DNA of 64,000 nucleotides from UBA7985 sp002690455 (GTDB lineage: Bacteria > Pseudomonadota > Alphaproteobacteria > UBA7985): positions 161,013 through 225,012 of the forward strand of contig CBFIIW010000002.1 of the NCBI GenBank assembly GCA_965662775.1, given 5' to 3'. Shown here one piece after another: positions 31,370 through 40,712 of this stretch. The notes beneath the pieces are model-generated. The model did no database searches and had not been told where the DNA came from. It worked only from the letters and a program-made list of their open reading frames with translations. The translations under genes were made by a program, and so were the position numbers. The first letter of the stretch is position 1. Each line of letters starts with the position of its first letter.

Positions 31370-33453
31370 TTGCGGAATGGTCGCATCTGGCGCTAACGCT
31401 TGCCCTGCCGTTGGTTGGGTTGCAGATGCTACTTGCCTTTCTGCCCGCTGCACCGCTGGGGCTGAGCCCGGCGCTGCGGGCGCGGACAGTGCGCGTGATA
31501 GCTGTGGTGGGCGCAGGCCTGGTTGCGCTGTCATTTCTGGGTTTGATTGCCAGCTTTGTGAGTGGTGATTTCAGCGTCAAAACGGCTTATGAACACAGCC
31601 ATAGCGCTAAGCCGCTGGTCTATAAAATCTCAGGCACGTGGGGCAATCACGAAGGGTCAATCCTGCTCTGGGTGCTCATCTTGAGTCTGTTTGGTGGGTT
31701 TCTTGCCCTCACAAGAGTAGCCAAAAATTCTGGCTCTGATGGTTATCCTGACACTGAGACGGGGACCAGCAACGACGGCGGTAATCGTCGCGTCAATAGC
31801 GGTATCGATGGCGTGCGAAGGGAAGAGGTGGCAGCAGGACGGCGCCAGATCATCACCTACGCCTTGGGGGTGCAGGCACTGGTAACGCTTGCCTTCCTCG
31901 GCTTTACCCTTTTTACCTCCAATCCGTTTGAGCGCATTCTACCTGCACCTCTTGAAGGACGCGGACTTAACCCGCTGCTACAGGATATCGGCCTCGCCCT
32001 TCACCCGCCGCTGCTGTATCTGGGCTATGTTGGTTTCTCGCTGACATTTGCACTCACCGTTGCGGCGCTGATTCGAGGTGAGGCGGACCGGAACTGGGCG
32101 CGATTGGTGCGCCCCTGGGCGCTGCTGGCCTGGACCGGGCTGACTGGTGGGATCGCGCTGGGCAGTTGGTGGGCCTACTACGAGTTAGGCTGGGGAGGCT
32201 TCTGGTTCTGGGATCCCGTCGAGAACTTGTCCTTCATGCCCTGGCTGACTGGTACTGCCTTCATCCACTCGCTGATGGTGGTTGAGAAAACCGGCGCCCT
32301 GCGTGTTTGGACGCTGTTTCTTGGTGTTGTCACCTTCGTGCTGGCGATTCTGGGGACATTCGTGGTCCGATCCGGCCTGCTGACCTCGGTTCACGCCTTC
32401 GCTGTCGACCCAAGTCGGGGCGTGTTCATTCTCGCTATTCTTGGTGTGACAGTGATTGGTGCCTTTGGTTTGTTTGCCTGGCGCGCGCCGCAGTTTAGTC
32501 CGGGAGGCGGATTTGCACCGGTAAGTCGCGAGGGCGCACTGGTGCTTAACAACCTGTTTCTGTCGACCGGTGCAGCAGTGGTGCTGCTTGGTACGTTCTT
32601 TCCTCTGATCGCGGAGGCCTTTGGTCAGCCGTTGAGCGTAGGCAAGCCGTACTTCGATGCAACTTTTTTGCCCTTTATGGTTCCCTTGATCGCGTTCATG
32701 GCAGTTGGACCCTTTCTGCCCTGGCAACAATGGCGCGAGAGGCGAGGTATGGCCAAGGCCTTCAACCGGCGTCTACTGGTCTTCGCAGTTACTGCGGTGG
32801 CGCTGACCGCCCTTGTGACCGGGCTCCTGACCTGGCAGACACAGCCACGACTGTCGTTGCCCGTGGTGCTAGGGCTCGGCTTGGCGGGATGGCTGGTTGC
32901 GGGCGGTGCAGCGCGCCTGATCCAAAGCCTGCGCGGCGGGCGGCCTCCGGCACTGAGTGCCTGGGCCGTCAGCCTTGCGCACACCGGCCTTGGGATCGCC
33001 GTCTTCGGCATGATCGCCGGCTCAGCGATGGTGCAAGAACGTACTCTGAACCTGCAAATCGGTGAAAGCGCGCAGGTCGGACACCTGACCTTCCGCCTCG
33101 ATGGGGTGCGAGAGCAGCCCGCAGAGCCGGCTGCCGGGCGTAACTTCATCGCCGCCTTTGCGGACGTGAGTCTTTTGACCGCTGATGGCGGCGTGCAGGC
33201 CACCCTCGCGCCCGAGCGGCGCTTCTACCCCGTGCGCGGTGACAGCACAACGGAGGCCGCTATCCGCACAACATGGCTGGGGGATGTCTTCCTTGCCTTC
33301 AACACACAGGCGCCGGATGGCGGATTTGTCCTGACGCTCAGCTGGCGACCGCTGATCCCCTGGCTCTGGCTGGGTGCCACCCTGATGGTGCTGGGCGGAC
33401 TGGCAGGCATCGGGGCTTCGATCCGTCAGCAGCGAAGGAGTTCCCGCCCGTGA
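31366..33453 (+). CDS. ccmF: Cytochrome c heme lyase subunit CcmF
   Basis: A 695-residue polytopic protein of the HMW complex that attaches heme to apocytochrome c. WGNHEGSILLWVLILSLFGG lies near residues 89-108, and the heme-handling WWD domain YYELGWGGFWFWDPVENLSFMPW at about 268-290. A Gly/Asn/Ser-rich insertion of roughly 35-40 residues (about 116-158, DNA 31713-31838) lies between membrane helices where relatives have a short loop, and its base composition is AT-richer than the flanks. It overlaps ccmE at the start and ccmG at the end (GTGA). Confidence 0.94.
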   Translation: MIAEWSHLALTLALPLVGLQMLLAFLPAAPLGLSPALRARTVRVIAVVGAGLVALSFLGLIASFVSGDFSVKTAYEHSHSAKPLVYKISGTWGNHEGSILLWVLILSLFGGFLALTRVAKNSGSDGYPDTETGTSNDGGNRRVNSGIDGVRREEVAAGRRQIITYALGVQALVTLAFLGFTLFTSNPFERILPAPLEGRGLNPLLQDIGLALHPPLLYLGYVGFSLTFALTVAALIRGEADRNWARLVRPWALLAWTGLTGGIALGSWWAYYELGWGGFWFWDPVENLSFMPWLTGTAFIHSLMVVEKTGALRVWTLFLGVVTFVLAILGTFVVRSGLLTSVHAFAVDPSRGVFILAILGVTVIGAFGLFAWRAPQFSPGGGFAPVSREGALVLNNLFLSTGAAVVLLGTFFPLIAEAFGQPLSVGKPYFDATFLPFMVPLIAFMAVGPFLPWQQWRERRGMAKAFNRRLLVFAVTAVALTALVTGLLTWQTQPRLSLPVVLGLGLAGWLVAGGAARLIQSLRGGRPPALSAWAVSLAHTGLGIAVFGMIAGSAMVQERTLNLQIGESAQVGHLTFRLDGVREQPAEPAAGRNFIAAFADVSLLTADGGVQATLAPERRFYPVRGDSTTEAAIRTTWLGDVFLAFNTQAPDGGFVLTLSWRPLIPWLWLGATLMVLGGLAGIGASIRQQRRSSRP

Positions 33454-34013
33454 CGCGCATTTTTCTCCGCCTTGCAATTATTGGTCTGGGAACCGCGTCT
33501 ATCCTGCTCGTCGGTTCCTTGTTGTGGTTCGGGCTTAACCCGCAGCGCGACCCTGCTCAGTTCCCGATCCAGACCGCCGCGCTGACGCCGGATTTATCGG
33601 CACTGGACCAAGCCACGCCACTGCCAGGATATGAGGCGCTGGGCGATCTGGTTGCGAACACGCCGACGGACGGCCCGTTTGTCGTTAATTTCTTCGCCAG
33701 TTGGTGTCAGCCCTGCCGACTTGAGCACCCCTATCTGCTGGCCTTTGCGCAGGCCCATCCTGGCCGACTGCTTGGGCTGGCGTATCGCGACGATCCCTTG
33801 GCTTCGGCGCAGTATCTCAATAGTGACGGTAATCCCTACGCTGCCGTTGCCAGCGACACCGACAGCCTGAATGCGCTCAATTTCGGGCTGACTGGTGTGC
33901 CGGAAACCTTCCTGTTTGACACCGATGGCAGTCTGCTGTTCCGCTCACCGGGGCCACTTGTCGGCGCACTGCGCAGCCAGTTCGAGCAGGCGTGGGAGGC
34001 GGCGCAACCATGA
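33450..34013 (+). CDS. ccmG: Thiol:disulfide interchange protein CcmG (DsbE)
   Basis: A 187-residue membrane-anchored thioredoxin-fold protein that keeps apocytochrome c cysteines reduced. An N-terminal helix (residues 7-29) precedes the active site W85-C-Q-P-C89 within FVVNFFASWCQPCRLEHP; the cis-proline segment is GLTGVPETFLFD. Translation starts at GTG 33450, overlapping the ccmF stop, with GAAGGAG upstream. An open frame extends upstream into ccmF but is out of frame with any CcmG homology. The end overlaps ccmH (ATGA). Confidence 0.92.
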   Translation: MTRIFLRLAIIGLGTASILLVGSLLWFGLNPQRDPAQFPIQTAALTPDLSALDQATPLPGYEALGDLVANTPTDGPFVVNFFASWCQPCRLEHPYLLAFAQAHPGRLLGLAYRDDPLASAQYLNSDGNPYAAVASDTDSLNALNFGLTGVPETFLFDTDGSLLFRSPGPLVGALRSQFEQAWEAAQP

Positions 34014-34495
34014 CCGTTAGCGCGCGCCAAGGCCGGTCTTTGTCTGCGGCAGTTCGGGCCGTTCTCCTCTTCCTGCTTGCGGCGATAGTGCTGATCTTCT
34101 GCAAGCCCGTATCGGCATTCAGCCAGAGCCTCGAAGAAATTCGCGCCAAGGCGCTGAATAATGAGCTGCGCTGTGTTGTCTGCGCGGGCCAGAGCATCGC
34201 TGAGTCGAATGCCGAACTGGCCCAAGACATGCGGGCACAGGTCGACCGGCTGATCCTGGCCGGGCAGTCGGATGGCGAAATCCGCACATGGTTCGTTGAA
34301 CGCTATGGCGATGCGGTGCTCATGAATCCACCGCTCAATGCGCTAACGATAGGGCTGTGGTTCGGGCCGTTTGGTATTTTCACGCTTGGATTGGCGATCA
34401 CGCTGCTCGTGCTTCGGCGCGGGCAAGCTCGTCTGACCCTACGCCGCGGGAACGGCGAAGCGTCCGAGCGCGATGACCGAGTGGGAGGGATCTAG
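34010..34495 (+). CDS. ccmH: Cytochrome c maturation protein CcmH (CycL-type)
   Basis: A 161-residue protein with an N-terminal signal/anchor (residues 15-36), the redox motif L-R-C55-V-V-C58 in NELRCVVCAGQSIAESNA, a three-helix bundle, and a C-terminal membrane helix at about 112-135. It reduces apocytochrome disulfides with CcmG. In the family the residue after the second cysteine is usually Gln (LRCxxCQ); here it is Ala, followed by Gly-Gln. The ATG at 34010 overlaps the ccmG stop. Confidence 0.92.
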   Translation: MTVSARQGRSLSAAVRAVLLFLLAAIVLIFCKPVSAFSQSLEEIRAKALNNELRCVVCAGQSIAESNAELAQDMRAQVDRLILAGQSDGEIRTWFVERYGDAVLMNPPLNALTIGLWFGPFGIFTLGLAITLLVLRRGQARLTLRRGNGEASERDDRVGGI

Positions 34496-34498
34496 GGT

Positions 34499-35041
34499 GT
34501 GCGCAGTCTGATACTCATGGTTGCTGCGGTAGTGCTGGTTGGGCTGGGCTTGTACCTGAGCCTCGGTCAGCCCGCCCTGTTGCTCGGGCCTGCGCCAATC
34601 GTGTCTGAGACCGCAATCGCAAGCCGTGAAAGCGGCCCCGATCCCGAGCAGGTCGCTGCCCTCAGTGGACAGCTCTCCGACGTCAGCGCTGCTGACCGAC
34701 AGGCCATAATTGAAGGCATGGTCGCCGGCCTGCGCCAGCGACTGGAGACCGAGGGCGGCAGCGCTGAAGAATGGGAACGGCTGGCCCGTTCCGCCGCAAT
34801 TCTGCAGGATCTTGATGGACTGCGCTTTGCCCTAGACGGCCTGCTCGTGCTGACCCCAGAGGATCCACGCCTGCTCATGCTCGCAGGCCAGGCTGCCGCA
34901 GAGTCCGGGGACCGTCGCGCGGCACAGGCCATCTTCCGCCGGCTTCTGCCATTGATTGATCCTGATCATCCTCGTTATGCTGAGATCCGAGTTTTGATTG
35001 AAGGCTTTGACGCGAGTGAACCCGCACAGAGCGCCGAATAG
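34499..35041 (+). CDS. ccmI: CcmI/CycH-like TPR protein (short form)
   Basis: A 180-residue protein with an N-terminal membrane helix (residues 3-23) and a TPR-like helical domain (AEEWERLARSAAILQDLDGLRFALDGLLVLTPEDPRLLMLAGQAAAESGDRRAAQAIFRRLL compressed in residues 88-155). CcmI presents apocytochrome c to the CcmFH lyase. Classical CcmI is longer with two helices, so this is a compact version and the symbol is tentative. It starts at GTG 34499, 3 nt after the ccmH stop, and is the last gene of the ccm operon. An imperfect hairpin near 35049-35080 may end the operon. Confidence 0.72.
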   Translation: MRSLILMVAAVVLVGLGLYLSLGQPALLLGPAPIVSETAIASRESGPDPEQVAALSGQLSDVSAADRQAIIEGMVAGLRQRLETEGGSAEEWERLARSAAILQDLDGLRFALDGLLVLTPEDPRLLMLAGQAAAESGDRRAAQAIFRRLLPLIDPDHPRYAEIRVLIEGFDASEPAQSAE

Positions 35042-35201
35042 AACATTAGAAGCCCCTAATAGAAACAAGGGGTTGCTTTGGTCGGACCACTCAGAGTCGC
35101 AGAGGTCGCGTCAGGTAGCCCAAAACGAGAACAGAGCATGAAGGTCTCTTCGTCTGCACCTATGCGCATAGTTGTATTTGTTTTCAATGACTTAACTGCG
35201 C

Positions 35202-36137
35202 ATGGATTTTCAGATGCGGATTGACGCATCGTCACAGCATCTTGCTACGGACCAAAATCCACGCCCGGTTCAGGGGGTGTTCTGGACGCTGCAGGGATCG
35301 GCCTTTTACAGCCTGCTGTTCATCTTCCCCAACCTTTGGGGGGAGGGATTGAGCCCTTATCAGCTGGCCTGGTTTCGGTTTGTTGGCGGTTTCGTGAGCC
35401 TGACACCGTTGATGGTGTACTTTGTTCTCTCCGGGCAGTCCGCGCGGCTGCTGCCAAGCCCGGGGCTTTTAGGTTGGCACGCTTTGCGGGCGGCTTTTGG
35501 CGCCCTGACTTTCCTGTGCTCGATCGTCGCGGTGCTGAACATTGACCAGGCTAATGCTTCCGCCATTACAATGACCTCGGGCGTTTTCACCGTTGCGCTG
35601 GCCATGCTGTTTTTACGAGAGCGGCCAAATCGGCTGGTGTTGTTCGCAGGCGTCATCGCGCTGGTCGGTGGGGTCGTGACGGCCGAGCCGAATTTCGGTG
35701 CATCGGCGCAGTTCTTCTCCATTGGCGCGCTGGCCGCTTTTGGTGCCGCATTCACGCTCGGGGCGCAGTTTACCATACTCAAGTTTATCACTGATCGGGA
35801 CAGCACCTTTATCCTTGTTGTCGGGATGGCGCTGTTCGGCTCGATCTATCTGGCACCCTTTGCGCTACTGAACTGGGAGCCAGTAAGTTGGTTCCAGTTG
35901 ACTGTATTTCTGGGCATGGGGCTGCTGGCCAATCTGGGTCAATTGGGGAATGTGATGGCCTTCCGCCACGCTTCGGCCAGTTTCATCGCGCCAGTGAAGT
36001 ACGGCGGTATCGTCATGACCATGGTATGGGCCTTCTTCCTGCTTGGGCAGGTGCCATCCATAGTTTTCTGGATTGGGGCGGGGCTGATTACGCTCGGCGG
36101 ACTGGTGCTGGCGCGCTCGCGCAGGAAGGTGCGCTAA
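35202..36137 (+). CDS. EamA/DMT-family transporter
   Basis: A 311-residue inner-membrane protein with about ten hydrophobic helices in two EamA repeats (QGSAFYSLLFIFPNLWGEGLSPYQLAWFRF in the first; SIGALAAFGAAFTLGAQFTIL in the second). Members of the drug/metabolite transporter superfamily export or import small metabolites; the substrate cannot be assigned. The start is ATG 35202 or the nearby ATG at 35214. It converges with the beta-galactosidase gene, ending 39 nt from it, and is not part of the galactose operon. Confidence 0.85.
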   Translation: MDFQMRIDASSQHLATDQNPRPVQGVFWTLQGSAFYSLLFIFPNLWGEGLSPYQLAWFRFVGGFVSLTPLMVYFVLSGQSARLLPSPGLLGWHALRAAFGALTFLCSIVAVLNIDQANASAITMTSGVFTVALAMLFLRERPNRLVLFAGVIALVGGVVTAEPNFGASAQFFSIGALAAFGAAFTLGAQFTILKFITDRDSTFILVVGMALFGSIYLAPFALLNWEPVSWFQLTVFLGMGLLANLGQLGNVMAFRHASASFIAPVKYGGIVMTMVWAFFLLGQVPSIVFWIGAGLITLGGLVLARSRRKVR

Positions 36138-36176
36138 CCCGATGAGCCCTACGTGACCTGGCGGCTTGCATGCTGC

Positions 36177-38288
36177 TCAGATGTCGGCGAAGACGCTGAC
36201 AGTATAGGGGCGCACGGTCGTACCATCGCCGATGATAGCCTCGCCGCGCAGGCCCATTTTTGCAGCATCATAGTCGGTCGGGCCAAAGTTCATCACGTAG
36301 AGACGGCCATCCGAGCGGCGCACACGAATGTCTTCAGGCAACTCGTCGGCGGCAATCAGTGCTGCGTCAAAGATCGGTGCCATAATCGCTTTCATGCCAT
36401 CGTAGTCTGGCTCGAAACCCAGATAGTGGATGTTGTCCTGTCGAACAAAGGCGGCATCCAGCCCGCTGGGTAAGTGCGCTTCGTGCTTGAACCGCGCCAA
36501 AACTTCGACGGGGGTTACATTTGACCCCGCTTCGGCGAGCCCCATGACCCGCAGGTGTTCGACCCAGGCGGAGGCCAGTATCGCCGTGCCATCATCCAGT
36601 TCGACACCGATCCGATGGCTGGGGCGTAGGCTTTCGACGCGGTCGAGAAACAAGTCGGGCATCAGCGGTTCAACCGGCACGCCGTCTTCGCAGACCATCG
36701 GCTGGGGCAGCCAGTTCAAAGTGCCATCGCGGGACCCGGTGCGGCAGCCAAAGACAGCCGGAGCGCCCGTTTCTCGGATAAAGTCAATCACATCGGCCTC
36801 CAGCACCGGTGCGCAGGGGACGATATAGGCGGGCAGGACAGCCATCCGGCTGGGCGAGACAAACTCGACGTTCAGGCCCATACGGCGCAGGAAGTGATAC
36901 CACTTGGTGGTAAGGCCTAGAGCATTTTGGTCCTTGCCCTGGACCAGCGCTTCGTAGGTAAAGGCGGCTTCCCAGTCGAAGAACAAACCGACAGTGTTCG
37001 ACTTGTCTGCACCGTCTGCATTGTTGCGGTCAACGAAGCTTAGCTTGGGCAAATCATCGCGCAGGCCTTCGACCTCGGCCGACGCTCGGTCTGGGGTGCC
37101 GTCGGGCCGGTTCAGACCGGTGTGATAGGTTTCCTGTGCCCATTGCGCCTGCCGCCATCGGAAGTATGAAACGACCTCCGCGCCGTGGGCGATAGCCTCC
37201 AGCGTCCAGAATCGCACCGCTCCGTCGACGGGGGCCGGGTTCCAGTCGGCCCAGTTGACCGGTCCGGGTTGCTGTTCCATGACCCACAGTCGCCCGGTGC
37301 GCGACATGTCGCGATATAAGTCATGGTGCAGGGCGACAATGTCAGGGTGCCCAATGCGCATGTATCGGTCGACGACGGACTCGCTGCTCAAGTTCATGCG
37401 GTTGGCAAACTTTTCGACAAAGCCCAGCGGGTAGGAGTCCCAGCTGGCAAAGTCCAGGTCGCTGCTTACAGTCCAGTGGTCAAAGCCCATTTCAGCAACC
37501 ATGAAGTTATGGGTGATGAACATGTCCGCACGGCTGCATGCGCGCAGGATATCGCACTGTTCGCGGTTGAACTCAGCCGTCATATCACTGAAAAACCGCC
37601 TGAAATCTAGCCAGTGTGCCGGGGCTGGTTCGGCCGTGAGGCGGTTGGGCAGCTCGATTTCGTCAAAACTGCGGTAGGTCATGGACCAGAATACTGTACC
37701 CCATTGCGCATTGAGCGCGTTGATGTCGCCGTAGGCTTTGGCCAGCCACATCTGGAAGGCGTCACGGTCTTCGGGACCATAGGAAAGGGTGCTGTCATGG
37801 CAGCCGTATTCATTGTCGGTTTGCCAGCCAATGATGTGCGGATTGCGGCCGTATCGGTCTGCCAGCGCGCGGGTAATCCGGCGTGCTTGTTCGCGGTAGG
37901 TCCGGGAGGCAACCGAAGCATGCCGGCGGGAACCGTGTTTCTCTGGCAGGCCGTCTTCGCTGTGCCGTAGCACGCTGGGGTAGGCATCTGTCAGCCACTT
38001 GGGCGGTGTCGGTGTCGGCGTGCACAGGACCACCTGCAAACCGGCCTGTCCGAGGGTGTCGATGGCACGGTCCAACCAGTCCCACGTAAAAACACCTGGT
38101 TCGGGTTCCATCCGTGACCAGGCAAATTCACCGATGCGAACCGTGCTCAGACCGAGGTCCTTCATGCGCTTGGCATCGGCTTCCCACGTGTCTTCTGGCC
38201 AGTGTTCGGGGTAGTAGCAAACACCGAGGCGCGGCTGTGTATGAGGCTGGTACATGGACGGGACTACTTTCATCTGTGCCATGGTCAT
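36177..38288 (-). CDS. GH42 beta-galactosidase
   Basis: A 703-residue cytoplasmic glycoside hydrolase family 42 enzyme hydrolysing terminal beta-galactosides. The TIM-barrel domain starts with RLGVCYYPEHWPEDTWEADAKRMKDLGL; the acid/base glutamate is E160 in GWQTDNEYG and the nucleophile is E338 in LWVMEQQPGPVNW. A trimerisation domain (CAPVLEADVIDFIRETGAP region) and a small C-terminal domain follow. There is no signal peptide. It is the last gene of galM-galT-galK-lptF-like-GH42, 5 nt after the permease gene, so lactose-like sugars cleaved here would feed the adjacent Leloir enzymes. Confidence 0.93.
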   Translation of the reverse strand: MTMAQMKVVPSMYQPHTQPRLGVCYYPEHWPEDTWEADAKRMKDLGLSTVRIGEFAWSRMEPEPGVFTWDWLDRAIDTLGQAGLQVVLCTPTPTPPKWLTDAYPSVLRHSEDGLPEKHGSRRHASVASRTYREQARRITRALADRYGRNPHIIGWQTDNEYGCHDSTLSYGPEDRDAFQMWLAKAYGDINALNAQWGTVFWSMTYRSFDEIELPNRLTAEPAPAHWLDFRRFFSDMTAEFNREQCDILRACSRADMFITHNFMVAEMGFDHWTVSSDLDFASWDSYPLGFVEKFANRMNLSSESVVDRYMRIGHPDIVALHHDLYRDMSRTGRLWVMEQQPGPVNWADWNPAPVDGAVRFWTLEAIAHGAEVVSYFRWRQAQWAQETYHTGLNRPDGTPDRASAEVEGLRDDLPKLSFVDRNNADGADKSNTVGLFFDWEAAFTYEALVQGKDQNALGLTTKWYHFLRRMGLNVEFVSPSRMAVLPAYIVPCAPVLEADVIDFIRETGAPAVFGCRTGSRDGTLNWLPQPMVCEDGVPVEPLMPDLFLDRVESLRPSHRIGVELDDGTAILASAWVEHLRVMGLAEAGSNVTPVEVLARFKHEAHLPSGLDAAFVRQDNIHYLGFEPDYDGMKAIMAPIFDAALIAADELPEDIRVRRSDGRLYVMNFGPTDYDAAKMGLRGEAIIGDGTTVRPYTVSVFADI

Positions 38289-38293
38289 CGCGC

Positions 38294-39484
38294 TTACGAC
38301 CTTGCGCGGGACGCCGGCGTCGCATGGACCCTAAATGCTAGCCTCAATAGGGCTAGCCCGATTGGGAAGAGGATAGGGGGGGAGAGCGCAATTGCCAACA
38401 CCAGTGCACCAGTTACCACATTAAACCCAGAAGCCGACAACAACGCCGTCTGGATCATCAGGTAGACAATCAGGAACACCAGCAGCCCGGTCGCAGGCAG
38501 GGTCTGGCCGCGTCCATCCGGACGGCGGGAGAGCAGCAGCCACCCGGCGAACAGCCCGAAACCGATGACGGACAGAGCCGCGGCGCACCGGCGTGTCAGC
38601 TCAACAGTCGCAGCGAGCCTGTCGGGGGTGCTTACGACCTGGCGGGTCGACGGACCCAGAGCACTGATCTGCTGCAACAAGGCTGTCGAGGACCGCGTGT
38701 CTGCCCGCTGCAGGCGGTCACCCGACGTTGGTAAGACCTCGCTAGGATCGTCGTCACGGCCTGCGCCACGGGACAAAGTCAGGGGCAGGTCGGTGCTGGC
38801 GAAGGAAAGTAACGCGGTCTGCCCGTTACTGTCTGTGTGAATCACTTCAGCGTTGATTAACCGCAGCAGGAGCTGCTGGCTATCCGAGGCAATGGGCCTG
38901 AGTTCCGCGCGGTCGGCCCGCAGCATTACCCGCGCATCAGGGCGCCTCAGGTCGACAACCGTCACGCCTTCGAAGACCCCCGATGCTGCCTGTTTTTCCA
39001 CCCGCAGGCTCAGCCCCGGGGCCATTGAGACGGCCGTACCAACGGGCAGGCTCAGCTGCTCAATCCCCTGTTGCTTTACAAGCGCGAAAGTCTGCCGGTA
39101 TTGGCTCTGGTTCAGCGGTACGAGCAGGCTGGCGTACACGAACAGTCCAAGACCGACGGCCAGGCTCCCCCCGGCGATCAACATTGCATCGGTGCGTGCG
39201 GGCCGCCCTGCAGCTCGCAGCAGCAAAGTGGTCCCAGTCTCATTCCGCTGCACACAGGCGAGGATAACCGCGATCCCGAAAGCCAGTGGCGTTACCAGTT
39301 CGATCATTTTCGGGGCAAGCAACAGGATCAGTGCGCCGAATTCATCCAATGCGATTCCGGCCCGCAGGACTTCATCAGTCAGACGCGCAGCCTGTGACAG
39401 CACCGCGCTGAGCGCCACGACTGTCAGGATCAGCACAAAAATCGCTAGCAGTCTGGCAAGGAACATTCGGTCAAGGCGCTGCAT
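38294..39484 (-). CDS. LptF/LptG (YjgP/YjgQ)-family permease
   Basis: A 396-residue membrane protein of the YjgP/YjgQ family. Three N-terminal helices (about residues 10-32, 50-75, 97-120) are followed by a periplasmic beta-rich domain (about 130-260) and three C-terminal helices (about 298-385). It begins MQRLDRMFLARLLAIFVLILTVVAL. LptF and LptG are the inner-membrane subunits of the ABC machine that extracts lipopolysaccharide; they normally sit next to each other with lptD. Here a single member lies between galK (52 nt away) and the GH42 gene (5 nt away). Whether it is the cell's housekeeping subunit or a paralogue for a galactose-containing glycolipid cannot be told. Confidence 0.85.
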   Translation of the reverse strand: MQRLDRMFLARLLAIFVLILTVVALSAVLSQAARLTDEVLRAGIALDEFGALILLLAPKMIELVTPLAFGIAVILACVQRNETGTTLLLRAAGRPARTDAMLIAGGSLAVGLGLFVYASLLVPLNQSQYRQTFALVKQQGIEQLSLPVGTAVSMAPGLSLRVEKQAASGVFEGVTVVDLRRPDARVMLRADRAELRPIASDSQQLLLRLINAEVIHTDSNGQTALLSFASTDLPLTLSRGAGRDDDPSEVLPTSGDRLQRADTRSSTALLQQISALGPSTRQVVSTPDRLAATVELTRRCAAALSVIGFGLFAGWLLLSRRPDGRGQTLPATGLLVFLIVYLMIQTALLSASGFNVVTGALVLAIALSPPILFPIGLALLRLAFRVHATPASRARS

Positions 39485-39536
39485 GCACGCCTCCCTGTGA
39501 TCTGACCCGGTGCGTCAGTGCGCGAGCTGCCATGGC

Positions 39537-40712
39537 TTAGTGCAGTTCTGAAGCGGCAGCCGGGGGCGCAGTGATCGCTGCCGAAGTCGCCACCAGCCAA
39601 GCCTGTGGGTGTGCAAGACGCAGGGACGCAACCAGTGCCGCTTCGGCCCCAGCCTCCACCAGTACCACGATGCAGCCCCCAAAACCTGCCCCAGTGATCC
39701 GCGCGCCCAGAGCGCTGCGGCTGAGACAGGAGTTCACCAGAGCATCGACCTCCCGCGTGGAAGTCTGAAAGTCTGCGCTCAGTGAGTGGTGGCTTTGGGT
39801 CATCAGTACCCCGAAGGTTGCCATGTCGCCTGACCGCAAGGCATCGCGTGCCGCCAGCACCCGCTGATTTTCACTGACGACGTGCCGCGCCCGTGCTCGC
39901 GCCTGTGGGTCGGACAGCGCCGCGACCTGTTCCAGCGATGCTGTACGAAGGCTGGGTAAATCCAGGGCCAAGGCGGCTGCTTCGCACTGCGCGCGGCGTT
40001 GGTTATAGTCGCCGTCTGTCAGCTGTCGGGATAATCCTGAATGCAGTGTTAGAAAGCTGTATCCTGCCGGTAGGGGGTCAAGGCTGGTTTCCATAGTCTT
40101 TGTGTCAAAGAACAGTGCGGATCCCGGCGCGCCGGTCGAAGCGGCCATCTGGTCCATCAACCCGCAGTTTACGCCGACGTATTCGTTTTCAGCGCGCTGG
40201 GCGAGGCGGGCAACATCGACGGGACTGACCCCAATGCCAAAGGCCTGTTGCCCGGCACGTATGGTTGCGACCTGAAGCGCTGCGGAGGAGGATACACTGG
40301 CGCCCGTTGGGACAGTTGAGCCGATGGTCAGGTCCAGCCCACTGGCAAACCCTGCACCAGACGTATGAGACCGCGCAGCATGCTGGGCGAGAGCCTGCAA
40401 CGCACCGATCACGTAGTCCAACCAGTCTCCGCAGGCCGCCGCGTTCAACGGGCGTTCGAGACGCGCGTCGAGGTTGAGCGACCGCGCCCGGATCAGACCA
40501 GTAGCATTGCGGCTGTAAGTGATGAAAGTACCAATCTCCAGTGCGACCGGGAAAACATAGCCTTCGTTATAGTCCGTATGGTCGCCAATCAGGTTGACAC
40601 GCCCAGGGGCAAAAACGCCTCCAACTGGCTCGATGCCAAAAGCCTTCGCATGCGCAGCGGCGACGGCGTCTGCGGTAACAGCGGGCGCGGATGGGTTTAC
40701 GCGTGCGCTCAT
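39537..40712 (-). CDS. galK: Galactokinase
   Basis: A 391-residue GHMP kinase that phosphorylates galactose at C1. The galactokinase signature PGRVNLIGDHTDYNEGYVFP is near the N-terminus, the ATP-binding glycine/serine loop reads GSTVPTGASVSSSAAL, and the third GHMP motif GARITGAGFGGCIVVLV is near the C-terminus. Translation starts at ATG 40712, sharing a base with the galT stop (TGATG), or at the adjoining GTG 40715. It is coupled to galT. Confidence 0.95.
   Translation of the reverse strand: MSARVNPSAPAVTADAVAAAHAKAFGIEPVGGVFAPGRVNLIGDHTDYNEGYVFPVALEIGTFITYSRNATGLIRARSLNLDARLERPLNAAACGDWLDYVIGALQALAQHAARSHTSGAGFASGLDLTIGSTVPTGASVSSSAALQVATIRAGQQAFGIGVSPVDVARLAQRAENEYVGVNCGLMDQMAASTGAPGSALFFDTKTMETSLDPLPAGYSFLTLHSGLSRQLTDGDYNQRRAQCEAAALALDLPSLRTASLEQVAALSDPQARARARHVVSENQRVLAARDALRSGDMATFGVLMTQSHHSLSADFQTSTREVDALVNSCLSRSALGARITGAGFGGCIVVLVEAGAEAALVASLRLAHPQAWLVATSAAITAPPAAASELH

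Noticed and set aside
35049..35080. Hairpin after ccmI as a firm terminator
   Set aside because: The stem (CCCCT/AGGGG) is short and has a mismatch, and no T-run follows; mentioned only as a possibility.
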